Shown here: positions 28,510 through 37,683 of the stretch, piece after piece
Layout: the number at the start of each line of letters is the position of its first letter
Numbering within the stretch: the first letter of the stretch is position 1
NCBI RefSeq assembly: GCF_036924715.1
Contig: NZ_JAZHSB010000001.1
Coordinates: forward strand, 496,001 to 560,000
Source of the DNA: Bradyrhizobium sp. AZCC 1721
GTDB lineage: Bacteria > Pseudomonadota > Alphaproteobacteria > Rhizobiales > Xanthobacteraceae
DNA: 64,000 nt
Reading direction: 5' to 3'
The notes under the pieces: generated by a model
What the model saw: only the letters and a program-made list of their open reading frames with translations
What the model was told of the DNA's origin: nothing
Database searches by the model: none
Program-made: the position numbers and the translations under genes

Positions 28510-30024
28510 GTGTCAGTCGTCCTTCCAACACCAACGCAACTTCGCGCCGTCGCCGAGCAATGCGGCCTGTCACTCACCGACGAGGACGTCGCTTCGTTCC
28601 GCAGTCTGATGCAAGGTTCGATCGATGCCTACAATCTCGTCGCAGCGATGCCGGACGAGCTGCCGGAAGTGAAGTATCCGCGCACCCCCGGCTACCGCCC
28701 CTTGCCGGAAGAGAACCCGCGCAACGCCTGGTACCGCAAGTCGACCGTGAAAGGCGCCGCTTCCGGCAAGCTTAAGGGCAAGACGGTCGCGCTGAAGGAC
28801 AACATCATGTTGGCCGGCGTGCCCATGATGAACGGATCGGCCACGCTGGAAGGCTACGTGCCCGATTTCGATGCCACCATCGTCACGCGGATGCTGGACG
28901 CGGGCGCCGAAATCGCCGGCAAGGTTCACTGCGAATCCTTCTGCATGTCCGGCGGCAGTCACACCAACGCGGTGGGACCTGTGCACAATCCGCACAAGAT
29001 GGGCTATTCGGCCGGCGGCTCTTCGTCGGGTAGCGGCGTCGTCGTTGCGCTTGGCGAGGTCGACATGGCGATCGGCGGTGACCAGGGCGGTTCGATCCGG
29101 ATGCCGTCCTCGTTCTGCGGCACATACGGGATGAAGCCGACCTGGGGACTGGTTCCGTACACCGGTATCATGCCGATCGAAATTTTCGTCGACCATACCG
29201 GGCCGATGACGGCAACGGTGGCCGACAACGCGTTGTTGCTGGAGGTGATCGCCGGCGACGACGGCTACGATCCGCGCATCAAGGCGCCGAAGGTCGAGGA
29301 GTATACCAAGGCACTCGGCGGCGGCGTCAAAGGGATGAGGATCGGCATACTCAAGGAAGGCTTCGAGCAGCCAATGGCGGAAGCTGCGGTGAATGAGAGC
29401 GTGCGCGAAGCGGCCAAGCGCTTCCGCGATCTCGGTGCCTCGGTCGAGACGGTCTCGATCCCGATGCATTTGACCGGCCCTGCAATCTGGACGCCGATCG
29501 GCACCGAAGGCATGACGCAGACCATGATGTATGGCGACGGCTACGGGCTGAGCCGTGGCGATCTCTATTCGACGTCGCTGATGGATTTCCATCGAGGCTG
29601 GCGCCGGCAAGCCGACTCGCTGTCGGAGACCACGAAGCTGTTCCTGCTGCTCGGCACCTACATCAACAACAATTTCGGCCCGCGCTACTATGGCAAGGCG
29701 CTCAATATCTCCAGGCGGCTGACCGCTGCCTACGACAAGGCCTTCAAGGACTACGATCTGCTGCTGCTGCCAACGACGCCGATGAAGGCGACGCCGCTGC
29801 CGCCGGCCAATGCCAGCCGCGAAGACTACGTCGCCCGCGCGCTGGAAATGATTTCGAACACCGCGCCATTCGACATCACCCATCATCCCGCAATGTCGTT
29901 GCCCTGCGGCATGGTGGACGGTCTTCCGGTGGGCTTGATGCTGGTCGGCCGGCTGTTCGAGGAATCCACGATCTATCGCGCCGCGCACGCCTTCGAGCAA
30001 ATCGGCGACTGGAAGAAAATGTGA
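28510..30024 (+). CDS. Amidase, amidase-signature family, similar to nitrile-pathway amidases
   Basis: Hydrolyses a carboxamide to acid plus ammonia in the cytosol. The 504 residues show the Ser-cisSer-Lys machinery: Lys in GKTVALKDNIMLAGVPMMNGS (about 95), and YSAGGSSSGSGVVVALGEVDMAIGGDQGGSIRMPSSFCG (about 168-206) with the catalytic Ser in DQGGSIR. HLTG/PLPPANAS and the N-terminal helical segment match the enantioselective amidases that accompany nitrile hydratases in Rhodococcus. No nitrile hydratase is in the window. The start is GTG 28510 with AGGAGAG just upstream. The surrounding importer and sensor suggest growth on short amides as a nitrogen source. Confidence 0.88.
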   Translation: MSVVLPTPTQLRAVAEQCGLSLTDEDVASFRSLMQGSIDAYNLVAAMPDELPEVKYPRTPGYRPLPEENPRNAWYRKSTVKGAASGKLKGKTVALKDNIMLAGVPMMNGSATLEGYVPDFDATIVTRMLDAGAEIAGKVHCESFCMSGGSHTNAVGPVHNPHKMGYSAGGSSSGSGVVVALGEVDMAIGGDQGGSIRMPSSFCGTYGMKPTWGLVPYTGIMPIEIFVDHTGPMTATVADNALLLEVIAGDDGYDPRIKAPKVEEYTKALGGGVKGMRIGILKEGFEQPMAEAAVNESVREAAKRFRDLGASVETVSIPMHLTGPAIWTPIGTEGMTQTMMYGDGYGLSRGDLYSTSLMDFHRGWRRQADSLSETTKLFLLLGTYINNNFGPRYYGKALNISRRLTAAYDKAFKDYDLLLLPTTPMKATPLPPANASREDYVARALEMISNTAPFDITHHPAMSLPCGMVDGLPVGLMLVGRLFEESTIYRAAHAFEQIGDWKKM

Positions 30025-30060
30025 GCGGCGTTTTGTCGCGGGCCGGTTGGATCGCAAGGC

Positions 30061-30918
30061 ATGGCTAGCACCTTCGTTGCGGCATTCGAGATCCTGAGTT
30101 TCGGCGCGATCATCGTTCTGGTCGTGCTGGGGCTCGGGATCATTGCCAGCATGATGGGAATTTTCAACTTCGCGCAGGGCGAGTTCGTCCTGCTCGGCGC
30201 TTACGTTACCTATCTGGCGCATAGCCGCGGGATTCCGATCTGGGTGGGCATGGCGGCTGCGCCATTCATCGTTGGCGGCCTCGGCTTCGTGCTGGAGGCG
30301 CTCATCATCCGGCGCTTCTATGCCGCGCCCATCGTGGCGATGCTTGGCACCTATGCGCTCGGCCTGATCATCCGCGAAAGCGTGCGCGGCCTGATCGGCG
30401 GTTTCTATCTGACCGTGCCGGAGCCGATCGGCGGCTCGATCGATATCGGCACGATGCACATTTCGACGTGGCGCTTCACGATCATCGTCATCACGCTGCT
30501 GGTGATGGGCGGCTGCTATCTATTGCTGTCGCGGACCAGCTTCGGCCTTCGCGTGCGCGCGACGTTGGAAAATCCGGCGCTGGCGCGGGTGTCGGGAATC
30601 TCGACGCCCCTGATCTACGGCGCCACGTTTGCCTTCGGCGCCGCGCTGGCGGGGCTTGCTGGCGCGTTGATCGTGCCCGTGTTCAGCTTGTTCGCCGACC
30701 TCGGTATCCGGTTCCTGATTCAGGGCTTTGTCGCCGTCATGGTCGGCGGCGTCGGATCGTTTATCGGGCCGGTCGCCGGAGCCGGCTTGATCGGAACGCT
30801 CAGCGCGGCGCTACCCTGGGTCATGGCGCCCGTGGTCGCCGACGTTCTCGTCTTCGTACTCGCCATCGTCTTCATCAAATTCCGGCCGCAAGGCCTCATC
30901 GCTGGAAAAGGGGTTTAG
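30061..30918 (+). CDS. Liv-type ABC transporter permease (LivH-like)
   Basis: An inner-membrane permease of 285 residues with about eight hydrophobic helices. It has the LivH landmarks MMGIFNFAQGEFVLLGAYVTY (about 29-49), the EAA-like loop SRTSFGLRVRATLENPALARVSGISTPLIYGATFAFGAALAGLAGALI (about 159-206) and GGVGSFIGPVAGAGLIG. It forms the membrane channel with the LivM-like protein at 32144. It starts 36 bases after the amidase and 4 bases before the binding protein gene, so the transporter is built into the amidase operon. Confidence 0.9.
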   Translation: MASTFVAAFEILSFGAIIVLVVLGLGIIASMMGIFNFAQGEFVLLGAYVTYLAHSRGIPIWVGMAAAPFIVGGLGFVLEALIIRRFYAAPIVAMLGTYALGLIIRESVRGLIGGFYLTVPEPIGGSIDIGTMHISTWRFTIIVITLLVMGGCYLLLSRTSFGLRVRATLENPALARVSGISTPLIYGATFAFGAALAGLAGALIVPVFSLFADLGIRFLIQGFVAVMVGGVGSFIGPVAGAGLIGTLSAALPWVMAPVVADVLVFVLAIVFIKFRPQGLIAGKGV

Positions 30919-30922
30919 TCGC

Positions 30923-32143
30923 ATGTTTGCCGATCGCCTTGATTTGACGCGCCGTCGTTTCCTCAGCGGCTTTGCTTTCACGACCGGCGCGATTGCGACC
31001 GGGATCGGTAGCTGGGTGGTCAGGCCCGACTGGGCCAATGCCGCCGAAGGCCCGATCAAGGTCGGCATCGCAACCGACCTGACCGGCCCGATCGCTTATG
31101 CCGGCAATGCTGACGCCAATGTCGCCAAGATGGTCATCAAGCAGATCAACGCTGCCGGCGGCCTGCTCGGCCGGCCGCTCGAGCTCTACATCGAGGACAC
31201 CGCCTCCAACGAATCGGTCGCCGTCGGCAACGTTCGCAAGCTGATCCAGCGCGACAAGGTCGACATGGTGCTCGGCGGCATCACCAGTTCGATGCGCAAC
31301 GCGATTAAGGATCCGATCGTGGCGCGCGGCAAGACGCTGTACATCTATCCGCAGCTTTACGAGGGCAAGGAATGCACGGCCAATCTATTCTGCACCGGCC
31401 CGACTCCGGCGCAGCAATGCGACGAGTTCATACCCTGGCTGATCAAGAACGGCGGCAAGAAGTTTGCGCTGCCAAGCGCGAACTATGTCTGGCCGCACAC
31501 GCTCAACGTCTATGCACGCAAGGTGATTGAATCCAGCGGTGGCGAGGTCGTGTTCGAGGAGTACTACCCGCTCGACCAGGTCGACTTCTCAGCCACCGTC
31601 AACCGCATCATCTCCAACAAGGTCGATGTCGTCTTTAACACTGTAATCCCTCCCGGTGTCGGTCCGTTCTTCAAGCAGCTCTACGAGGCTGGCTTCCTGA
31701 AGAATGGGGGACGGCTGGCCTGCGTGTACTATGACGAGAATACGCTCAACATCAATCAGGCCAGCGAGATCGAGGGTCTTGCAAGCTGCCTTGACTACTT
31801 CAAGGCGCTGACCAAGGACGATCCGGTCAGCGCCAAGATCCAGGCGGCCTACGAGAAGGATTTCCCCGGCAATTTCCTGTTCGCCGCCGGCAGCGCGGCG
31901 ACCGGCACCTATCGCGGGCTGAAGCTATGGGAAGCGGCGGTCAAGGAAGCCGGCAAGATCGACCGCGATGCGGTGGCCGCGGCGCTCGATCATGCCAAGA
32001 TCGCGGAAGGCCCGGGCGGACCGGCCGAGATGGTGCCGGGCAAGCGGCACTGCAAGATGAAGATGTATACCGCTGTTGCCAAAGGCGGGAACTATGAGAT
32101 CGTGGGCCGCAGCGACGGCCTCGTCGATCCCAAGGAGTGCTGA
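30923..32143 (+). CDS. ABC transporter substrate-binding protein for amide/urea-like solutes, Tat signal
   Basis: A 406-residue periplasmic receptor. The N-terminus LTRRRFLSGFAFTTGAIATGIGSWVVRPDWANAAE is a twin-arginine signal (RRRFLSG at 10-16) with a cleavage region near residue 40. The mature part, PIKVGIATDLTGPIAYAGNADANVAKMVIKQINAAGGLLGRPLELYIEDTASN, is a type I binding fold of the urea/short-chain-amide branch. TLYIYPQLYEGKECTANLFCTG and ANYVWPHTLNVYARKVIE are branch features. The substrate is inferred from the family and the adjacent amidase. It lies between the two permease genes. Confidence 0.88.
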   Translation: MFADRLDLTRRRFLSGFAFTTGAIATGIGSWVVRPDWANAAEGPIKVGIATDLTGPIAYAGNADANVAKMVIKQINAAGGLLGRPLELYIEDTASNESVAVGNVRKLIQRDKVDMVLGGITSSMRNAIKDPIVARGKTLYIYPQLYEGKECTANLFCTGPTPAQQCDEFIPWLIKNGGKKFALPSANYVWPHTLNVYARKVIESSGGEVVFEEYYPLDQVDFSATVNRIISNKVDVVFNTVIPPGVGPFFKQLYEAGFLKNGGRLACVYYDENTLNINQASEIEGLASCLDYFKALTKDDPVSAKIQAAYEKDFPGNFLFAAGSAATGTYRGLKLWEAAVKEAGKIDRDAVAAALDHAKIAEGPGGPAEMVPGKRHCKMKMYTAVAKGGNYEIVGRSDGLVDPKEC

Positions 32144-33244
32144 GTGATCCATGGGTGCAGCAAAGCAGGCCCTTCGCGCAACGTGAGTCGGGGGCCCGAC
32201 GTTTCGATGGCTGACGGTGGATTGGATCAAGCATTGCCGGCGCGACTGGCGGCGGGACGGAAGGTGCTCCCGATCGTGGAAGGGGCGGTGCTGATCGCTG
32301 CGCTGATCCTGCCGCTGGTTCTGCAGGACTACCTCACGGTGTTCGCTACCCGCGTCATTATTCTCGCCCTGTTCGCGCTCTCGTTCGATCTGGTGTGGGG
32401 ATATGCCGGCATCATGAGCTTCGGTCAGGCGCTGTTCTTCGGGTCGGCCGGTTATGGCGTTGCACTGATGGCGCGCGACCTCAACATCACCTCGATCTTT
32501 CTCGTACTGCCGGCGGGAACGCTGATCGGGCTCACCACCTCGCTGCTGCTCGGTGGCTTTCTGCTGCTCGGCCGGCATCCCTCCAGCGTGATCTTCGTTG
32601 CACTCGGTACCCTGACCGGATCCTACGCGGCCGACCGCCTGGCGCGCGGCTGGTACTATCTCGGCGGACAGAACGGCATTCCCTCGATTCCGTCGATGTC
32701 GCTCGGTAACTACGACGTTACCGAAGGACCGGTCTATTACTATTTCGCGCTCGGCACTCTGGTTGTCGTCTATCTGCTGTGCCGCTTCCTGGTGCGCTCG
32801 CAGTTCGGCCTGGCACTGGCGGGGCTTCGCGAGAACGAGCAGCGCATCGCCTTCTTCGGATACAAGGCGCAACACCTGAAGGCGATTGTTTTCGCCGTGG
32901 GCGGCACCATCGCAGGCCTTGCAGGTAGTCTCTACGCATTTCACGAGGGCTTCGTCTGGCCCAATATGGTCGGCGTGGTAATCTCGACGCAGGTCGTGCT
33001 TTACGTTTTATTCGGCGGATCGGGCACATTGATCGGCGCGGTTATCGGCGCCGTTATCATCGAGGGCGTCAGCTTCTGGCTGTCGGACAATTATCGCGAC
33101 ATCTGGCCTATCCTTCTCGGCGTGTTGCTGCTGCTGGTGATCCTGTTCCGCCCGCTCGGGCTGATCAGCTTCGTGCTCGGCGAACGCGAGCGCGTCGGCA
33201 GTTTTGGGGCGGGACCGAAGGAGAAGCGCAATGCCGCTCCTTGA
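32144..33244 (+). CDS. Liv-type ABC transporter permease (LivM-like)
   Basis: A 366-residue permease with about ten hydrophobic helices. LFALSFDLVWGYAGIMSFGQALFFGSAGYGVAL (about 73-105) is the LivM core, and SQFGLALAGLRENEQRIAFFGYKAQHLKAIVFAVGGTIAGLAGSLYAFHEGF (about 218-269) the ATPase-coupling loop and following helix. The start is GTG 32144: AAGGAG at 32132-32137 gives ideal spacing. An ATG at 32207 is possible but has no ribosome site. It overlaps the ATPase gene by 14 bases at the 3' end. Confidence 0.88.
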   Translation: MIHGCSKAGPSRNVSRGPDVSMADGGLDQALPARLAAGRKVLPIVEGAVLIAALILPLVLQDYLTVFATRVIILALFALSFDLVWGYAGIMSFGQALFFGSAGYGVALMARDLNITSIFLVLPAGTLIGLTTSLLLGGFLLLGRHPSSVIFVALGTLTGSYAADRLARGWYYLGGQNGIPSIPSMSLGNYDVTEGPVYYYFALGTLVVVYLLCRFLVRSQFGLALAGLRENEQRIAFFGYKAQHLKAIVFAVGGTIAGLAGSLYAFHEGFVWPNMVGVVISTQVVLYVLFGGSGTLIGAVIGAVIIEGVSFWLSDNYRDIWPILLGVLLLLVILFRPLGLISFVLGERERVGSFGAGPKEKRNAAP

Positions 33245-33965
33245 GGCGACCGGCATCGTCAAGGTGTTTGGCAAGCTCACCGCGCTCGATGGTGCCGCGC
33301 TGACGATAGGCGAAAACGAGTTTCACGGCCTGATCGGGCCGAACGGCTCGGGAAAAAGCACCCTGATGAAGTGCGTCGCAGGCGCCGAGGTGCCGACCCA
33401 AGGCAAGGTCACCTTCATCAACCGCGATATCACCCAGTTGTCGCCGACCGAGCGAGCCCGCGCCGGCATGAGCCTGAAATTCCAGATCACTAGCGTGCTG
33501 CCGACACTGACGCTGTACGACAACATCCTGCTGGCGCTGCAGGCGCAATCCTCGCTGTTCGATCTGGTGTTCTCGCGCACGCGCGGCGTGCTGCACGATC
33601 AGGTAATGATGATGCTGAGCCAGTTCCGCCTCGCCGATCGCGCGCATGATGCTGCCGCGGCGCTGTCGCACGGGCAGCAGCAATGGCTGGAAATCGCTAT
33701 GGCGCTCGCAGCCAAGCCGCGGCTGCTGCTGCTGGACGAGCCGACCGGCGGCATGAGCCTGGAAGAACGCCGCGTCACCGGCGAACTCCTGCAGCCTATC
33801 AAGCAGCATTGTTCGCTTGTGATCGTCGAACACGATCTGGATTTCATCCGCGATATCTGCGACCGCCTGACCGTGATCGACCAGGGTCGTGTGCTCGCGT
33901 CCGGAACGGTCGCCGAGATCCAGGTCAACAAGAGCGTCCAGGAGATTTATCTACGTCGTGCCTGA
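33231..33965 (+). CDS. Liv-type ABC transporter ATPase (LivG-like)
   Basis: A 244-residue ABC ATPase. Walker A is GPNGSGKST (about 39-47), with a Q-loop region in LKFQITSVLPTLTLYDNILLAL. The signature is AALSHGQQQWLEIAMALAAKPRLLLLDEPTGGMS, where the usual LSGGQ reads LSHGQ (seen in urea-transporter UrtD-like proteins), and Walker B and a switch His (VIVEHDLDFI) follow. ATG 33231 has GAAGGAG at the right distance and overlaps the LivM-like gene by 14 bases. It pairs with the LivF-like ATPase. Confidence 0.9.
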   Translation: MPLLEATGIVKVFGKLTALDGAALTIGENEFHGLIGPNGSGKSTLMKCVAGAEVPTQGKVTFINRDITQLSPTERARAGMSLKFQITSVLPTLTLYDNILLALQAQSSLFDLVFSRTRGVLHDQVMMMLSQFRLADRAHDAAAALSHGQQQWLEIAMALAAKPRLLLLDEPTGGMSLEERRVTGELLQPIKQHCSLVIVEHDLDFIRDICDRLTVIDQGRVLASGTVAEIQVNKSVQEIYLRRA

Positions 33966-34659
33966 ACAGACATTTCTCGACGTACGACATCTCGAAGCCG
34001 GTTATGGCCGCAGCCAGGTCCTGTTCGATGTCAACATCGGCATTCCCTGGCGTGGCGGCGTCGCGGTGCTCGGCCGTAACGGAGCCGGCAAGACCACACT
34101 GATGAAGACGATCGTCGGCGAGCTTGCGAGCTCGAATGGCGAATTGTTTTTCGACGGCCGTGACATCACCCGGCGCCGGACCGAGGAGCGGGTCCGCTCG
34201 GGCATCGGCTACGTGCCCCAGGAACATTCGGTGTTCGCTCGGCTCTCGGTGCGCGACAATCTCGCAGTCGGCTCGCTGTTCAACGTTGATCCGACGGCGG
34301 TCGATCGGGTCCTGAGCATCTTCCCGAAGCTCGGGCGGCGGCTCGACCAGCCGGCCGGCACGCTGTCGGGCGGCGAGCGCAAGATGCTGGCGATCGGACG
34401 CGCGATGCTTGGCAATCCCAAATTGCTGCTGCTGGACGAGCCGACCGAAGGCGTGTGGGTCGGTGTGATCGAGGAGATCACCGAGCGGCTCATCGAGTTG
34501 GCCAAGCAGATCGCGATCGTCATCGTCGAGCAGCATCTCGATCTCGCGCTGCGCGTCGCCGATTATGCCTATGTGCTCGATCGCGGCAGGGTGGCGCTGC
34601 AAGGCGCTGCTGGCGAGGTGCGGAACGATCCGGAATTGTTGCGCTATCTCGCACCGTAG
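33958..34659 (+). CDS. Liv-type ABC transporter ATPase (LivF-like, UrtE-related)
   Basis: A 233-residue ABC ATPase. Walker A is GRNGAGKTT (about 38-46), the signature is LSGGERKMLAIGRAMLGNPKLLLLDEPTEGV (about 137-167) and the switch His is in IVIVEQHLDLAL. The DEPTEG sequence after Walker B is the form seen in urea-transporter UrtE rather than DEPSxGL of leucine LivF, supporting a urea/amide substrate. The start is taken as GTG 33958, overlapping the LivG-like gene by 8 bases. It is the last gene of the amide operon. Confidence 0.88.
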   Translation: MPEQTFLDVRHLEAGYGRSQVLFDVNIGIPWRGGVAVLGRNGAGKTTLMKTIVGELASSNGELFFDGRDITRRRTEERVRSGIGYVPQEHSVFARLSVRDNLAVGSLFNVDPTAVDRVLSIFPKLGRRLDQPAGTLSGGERKMLAIGRAMLGNPKLLLLDEPTEGVWVGVIEEITERLIELAKQIAIVIVEQHLDLALRVADYAYVLDRGRVALQGAAGEVRNDPELLRYLAP

Positions 34660-34719
34660 CGTCCGCCGAAGGCGCATCGGCGTCGATGGCTGATCCGGCT
34701 ATGAAAGTGTTGCCGCGCC

Positions 34720-36201
34720 TTACTTCACCGCCCCGAAGCGGCTGTCGAACGAGTTCGTGGACATGATCGGTGCAGAGCCTGCGACTTGATTGTCCTTGGC
34801 GGCAGGTGCCGGGCCATCCGACACTGACGGTTTCAGCGGCGGGCGGCTGGCGGCGGCGTGTTTGACGTCGGGCTTCGCTGCCGTCGTCTTCGGCGCAGCG
34901 GCTTCAGGACGCGGCGGCTGCTTGGCCTCGGTCGCCGCCTTCGGCTTGGACGGTGGCGTGCTGGCGGTGGCGTCGGCTGCGCCGCCCAGGCCAACCTTGC
35001 GGGCGAGGCTGGAGAAGAAACCGTCATTCTGCTCAGTCGGCGGCGCCGCATTGGCGACCCGCGTCGAAGTCGGGGCAGAGGCAGGAGCAGCAGCCGGTAC
35101 TGCGGCCAGTTTCGGCTGCTCCGGCGGACCCATCAGCAAGTTTTCGGACGGAGCTTTGGGCGGATTGACGTGGGAGGGAACGGTGCCTGGCGCGCGTGCC
35201 ATCAGCGACAGGCTTGAGCCGTCGCCGGGCTCCGAAAGCCCGGTGCTGCCTTCGGGGACGCGGGCGGCGAACACCTTGTGCATGCCGCCGTCGATGCCGG
35301 TGTTGATCCGCGCCATCGGCGTTCCCTTTGCGATCAGCCGCGCGGTCTCGGCAATATCGGTCGCCTGCTTCTCGCGCACGGCGTCGGCGATTTCATCTGA
35401 TATCGCATAGGCGGGACACTTGGAGGATGCCTCGAACACCGGGTCCTTGGTGGCGCCCGGCGGCTTGACCGCATCGAACACGTATTTCTTTTCGCAGAAA
35501 TCGACCTTCGGCTCCTGCCGCGTCACCTCGAAATGATCATTGCCTTCCTTGATCATTTTCCAGAACGGCATGTGCGGGTTGTTGCGGTGCTTGGCCATAT
35601 TGGCCGGCGTCATCCGGAACGGGTAGGCCTGCAACTGGAACGACTTCTGGCCGCCAAAGAAGGATTCGCGGCCCAGCGAATAGATTTCCGCAATCTGCTC
35701 GTCGGTCATCGCGTAGCAGCCGCGCGAGGAGCAGTCGCCATGCACCATCAACTGCGAGCCGGTGCGTCCCAATGCTTTGTCGAACGCATTGGGATAGCCG
35801 GTGTTGAAGGAGAGGTAATAGGCCGACTGCGGGTTCATCTGCGCCGGCGAGATCGAGTAGAAGCCTTCCGGCGCCTGGCGGTCGCCTTCGCGAACCTTTG
35901 GGCCGAGATCGCCCGACCAGCGGCAGATCGGATACGTCTTCAACAGCGCGAAACGGCCGGAGCGGTCCTGCTTCCAGATCTCCAATTCGGCTTCCTGCTT
36001 GAACAGCCGGACCAGGATCGGGGACTGCAGGTCCATGTCCTTCGCCGTCATGTCGGCGATCAGTTTTGGCGGGACTGGCTGGTTGGCCTTGGCGTTGTTG
36101 GCCAGCGAGATGCCGTCACTGTTGCAGCCGGCCATCAACACGCCTGCGCCCACGAGGACAGCCGACGTGACGAGCGCGCGAACCAGCGAGCGGTTAATCA
36201 A
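34720..36201 (-). CDS. L,D-transpeptidase family lipoprotein
   Basis: A 493-residue cell-envelope protein. A lipoprotein signal (LVTSAVLVGAGVLMAGC, lipidated Cys26) leads into a YkuD-type domain with the catalytic motif HGDCSSRGCYAMT (about 155-167; His, Ser and nucleophile Cys). Preceding it are LEIWKQDRSGRFALLKTYPIC and QAPEGFYSI, typical of the murein L,D-transpeptidase group. The C-terminal third (about 330-490) is Pro/Ala/Lys-rich and probably disordered, perhaps spanning the envelope. It may cross-link peptidoglycan or attach proteins to it. It lies convergent with the amide operon. Confidence 0.88.
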   Translation of the reverse strand: MINRSLVRALVTSAVLVGAGVLMAGCNSDGISLANNAKANQPVPPKLIADMTAKDMDLQSPILVRLFKQEAELEIWKQDRSGRFALLKTYPICRWSGDLGPKVREGDRQAPEGFYSISPAQMNPQSAYYLSFNTGYPNAFDKALGRTGSQLMVHGDCSSRGCYAMTDEQIAEIYSLGRESFFGGQKSFQLQAYPFRMTPANMAKHRNNPHMPFWKMIKEGNDHFEVTRQEPKVDFCEKKYVFDAVKPPGATKDPVFEASSKCPAYAISDEIADAVREKQATDIAETARLIAKGTPMARINTGIDGGMHKVFAARVPEGSTGLSEPGDGSSLSLMARAPGTVPSHVNPPKAPSENLLMGPPEQPKLAAVPAAAPASAPTSTRVANAAPPTEQNDGFFSSLARKVGLGGAADATASTPPSKPKAATEAKQPPRPEAAAPKTTAAKPDVKHAAASRPPLKPSVSDGPAPAAKDNQVAGSAPIMSTNSFDSRFGAVK

Positions 36202-36494
36202 AGGCTAAGCTCCACACCCACCGGGCATTCTCGCACCCCAAATCAACAGCGACATGCCCTGAAGCCATTGTCTAAAATACTACCCATTGCCCCCCTGCGC
36301 CGCAACCCGAACGACGCCGTCCAGCGGCTGCCGCGGCAGGCACGGTCAACAAAAACTAAAGACTGGGCTCGGGGCCTAATTGCGGCCGAATCATGCGCGC
36401 TGGCAAAAATAATGGCCGTTTAGAGGTCGTTAATCCATTGGGGCGAGTAGGCTCGAGCGAACTTACCGAGGCGGCGTAGACACGGACGAAGCGA

Positions 36495-37460
36495 TCAGCC
36501 GAGCTTGCGGCCGATATCGAGGAATTTCTGCCGCCGATGCCGGCGGACAGCATCCGCGTCGAGATTGCGGAGATCGTTGAAGGCCTCCGCGATGGCATCG
36601 CCGGTGGCCGAGATCATGGCGGCAGAATCGCGATGGGCGCCGCCGGCGGGCTCTTTCAGGATCTGGTCGATCACGCCGAATCGCAGCATGTCCTGCGCGG
36701 TGATCTTCATGCTGGTGGCAGCTTCCTGCGCCTTGGTGCCGTCGCGCCACAGGATCGAGGAGGCCGCCTCCGGCGAGATCACGCTGTAGATCGCGTGTTC
36801 GAACATCAAGACCTTATTCGCGGTGGTGATGGCGATCGCGCCGCCGGACATGCCTTCGCCGGTGACGATTGCGACATTGGGTACGCCGAGCGATAGGCAG
36901 GCGTCGGTGGAGCGCGCGATGGCTTCCGCCTGGCCGCGTTCCTCAGCGCCGATGCCAGGATAGGCGCCGGCGGAATCGACGATCGACAGCACGGGAATGC
37001 CGAAACGATCGGCCAGCTCCATCAGCCGCACGGCTTTGCGATAGCCTTCAGGCCGGGCCATGCCGAAATTATGCTTGATGCGACCCTCGGTCGAGGCGCC
37101 CTTTTCCTGGCCGACGACGCAGATGCTCTCGCCGCGGAAGCGGCCGAAGCCACCCATCAGGGCCTCGTCCTCGCCGAATTTGCGGTCGCCCGCCATCGGC
37201 GTGAAGTCCGTGATCAGCGCATTAACGAAATCGGTGAAGTGCGGGCGCTGCGGATGGCGTGCCACCAGCGTCTTCTGCCACGGCGTCAAATTGGCGTAGA
37301 GATCGGCCAGCGCCTGGGACGCCTTGTCCTCGATGCGCGCAATCTCGTCGCCGATGTCGCTGCCGGACGCCGCCAGCGCGCGCAATTCGTCGATCTTGGA
37401 CTCGAGTTCGGCGACTGGTTTTTCGAAGTCGAGATAGCTGCGCATCTGTTCCGGCATCAA
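36495..37460 (-). CDS. accA: Acetyl-CoA carboxylase carboxyltransferase subunit alpha
   Basis: With AccD it transfers CO2 from biotin to acetyl-CoA to form malonyl-CoA for fatty-acid synthesis. The 320-321 residues have the N-terminal helix region (SYLDFEKPVAELESKIDELRALA), RHPQRPHFTDFVNAL and the crotonase-like core with PEGYRKAVRLMELADRFGIPVLSIVDSAGAYPGIGAEERGQAEAIARS (about 137-185) and GEGMSGGAIAI. The start is one of two adjacent Met codons (MMPEQ). The xerD gene lies 221 bases upstream on the same strand. Confidence 0.96.
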   Translation of the reverse strand: MMPEQMRSYLDFEKPVAELESKIDELRALAASGSDIGDEIARIEDKASQALADLYANLTPWQKTLVARHPQRPHFTDFVNALITDFTPMAGDRKFGEDEALMGGFGRFRGESICVVGQEKGASTEGRIKHNFGMARPEGYRKAVRLMELADRFGIPVLSIVDSAGAYPGIGAEERGQAEAIARSTDACLSLGVPNVAIVTGEGMSGGAIAITTANKVLMFEHAIYSVISPEAASSILWRDGTKAQEAATSMKITAQDMLRFGVIDQILKEPAGGAHRDSAAMISATGDAIAEAFNDLRNLDADAVRRHRRQKFLDIGRKLG

Positions 37461-37654
37461 GACAATATAGGTAACAACGCGCTGTGAGGCGAAGCGGTTT
37501 TCGATTCACCCCAGGAAAGCACGCATCTTCAATGACTTAGCGCGCGTCTCGGTCCGGATAGCCCGGTTCGCCGAAAGCGCGCCAAACAAGGCCACGGGCG
37601 GGATGGCTGTTTCGGGGGAGAAGCCGCGGAAGTCAAGGCGGGAGTTCATTTACC

Positions 37655-37683
37655 TGTCATCCCTGTGTTTCGCAGGGACGACT
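37655..37683. repeat. Palindromic repeat, family A, solo arm
   Basis: A single imperfect arm, GTCATCCCTGTG-TTT-CGCAGGGACGAC, with no second arm nearby. It ends at the xerD stop codon. It looks like a decayed or partially deleted copy. Confidence 0.65.

Noticed and set aside
28570..30459. 629-codon minus-strand frame across the amidase and LivH-like genes
   Set aside because: Translation is low-complexity His/Arg/Asp-rich and lies antisense to two clearly recognised proteins.
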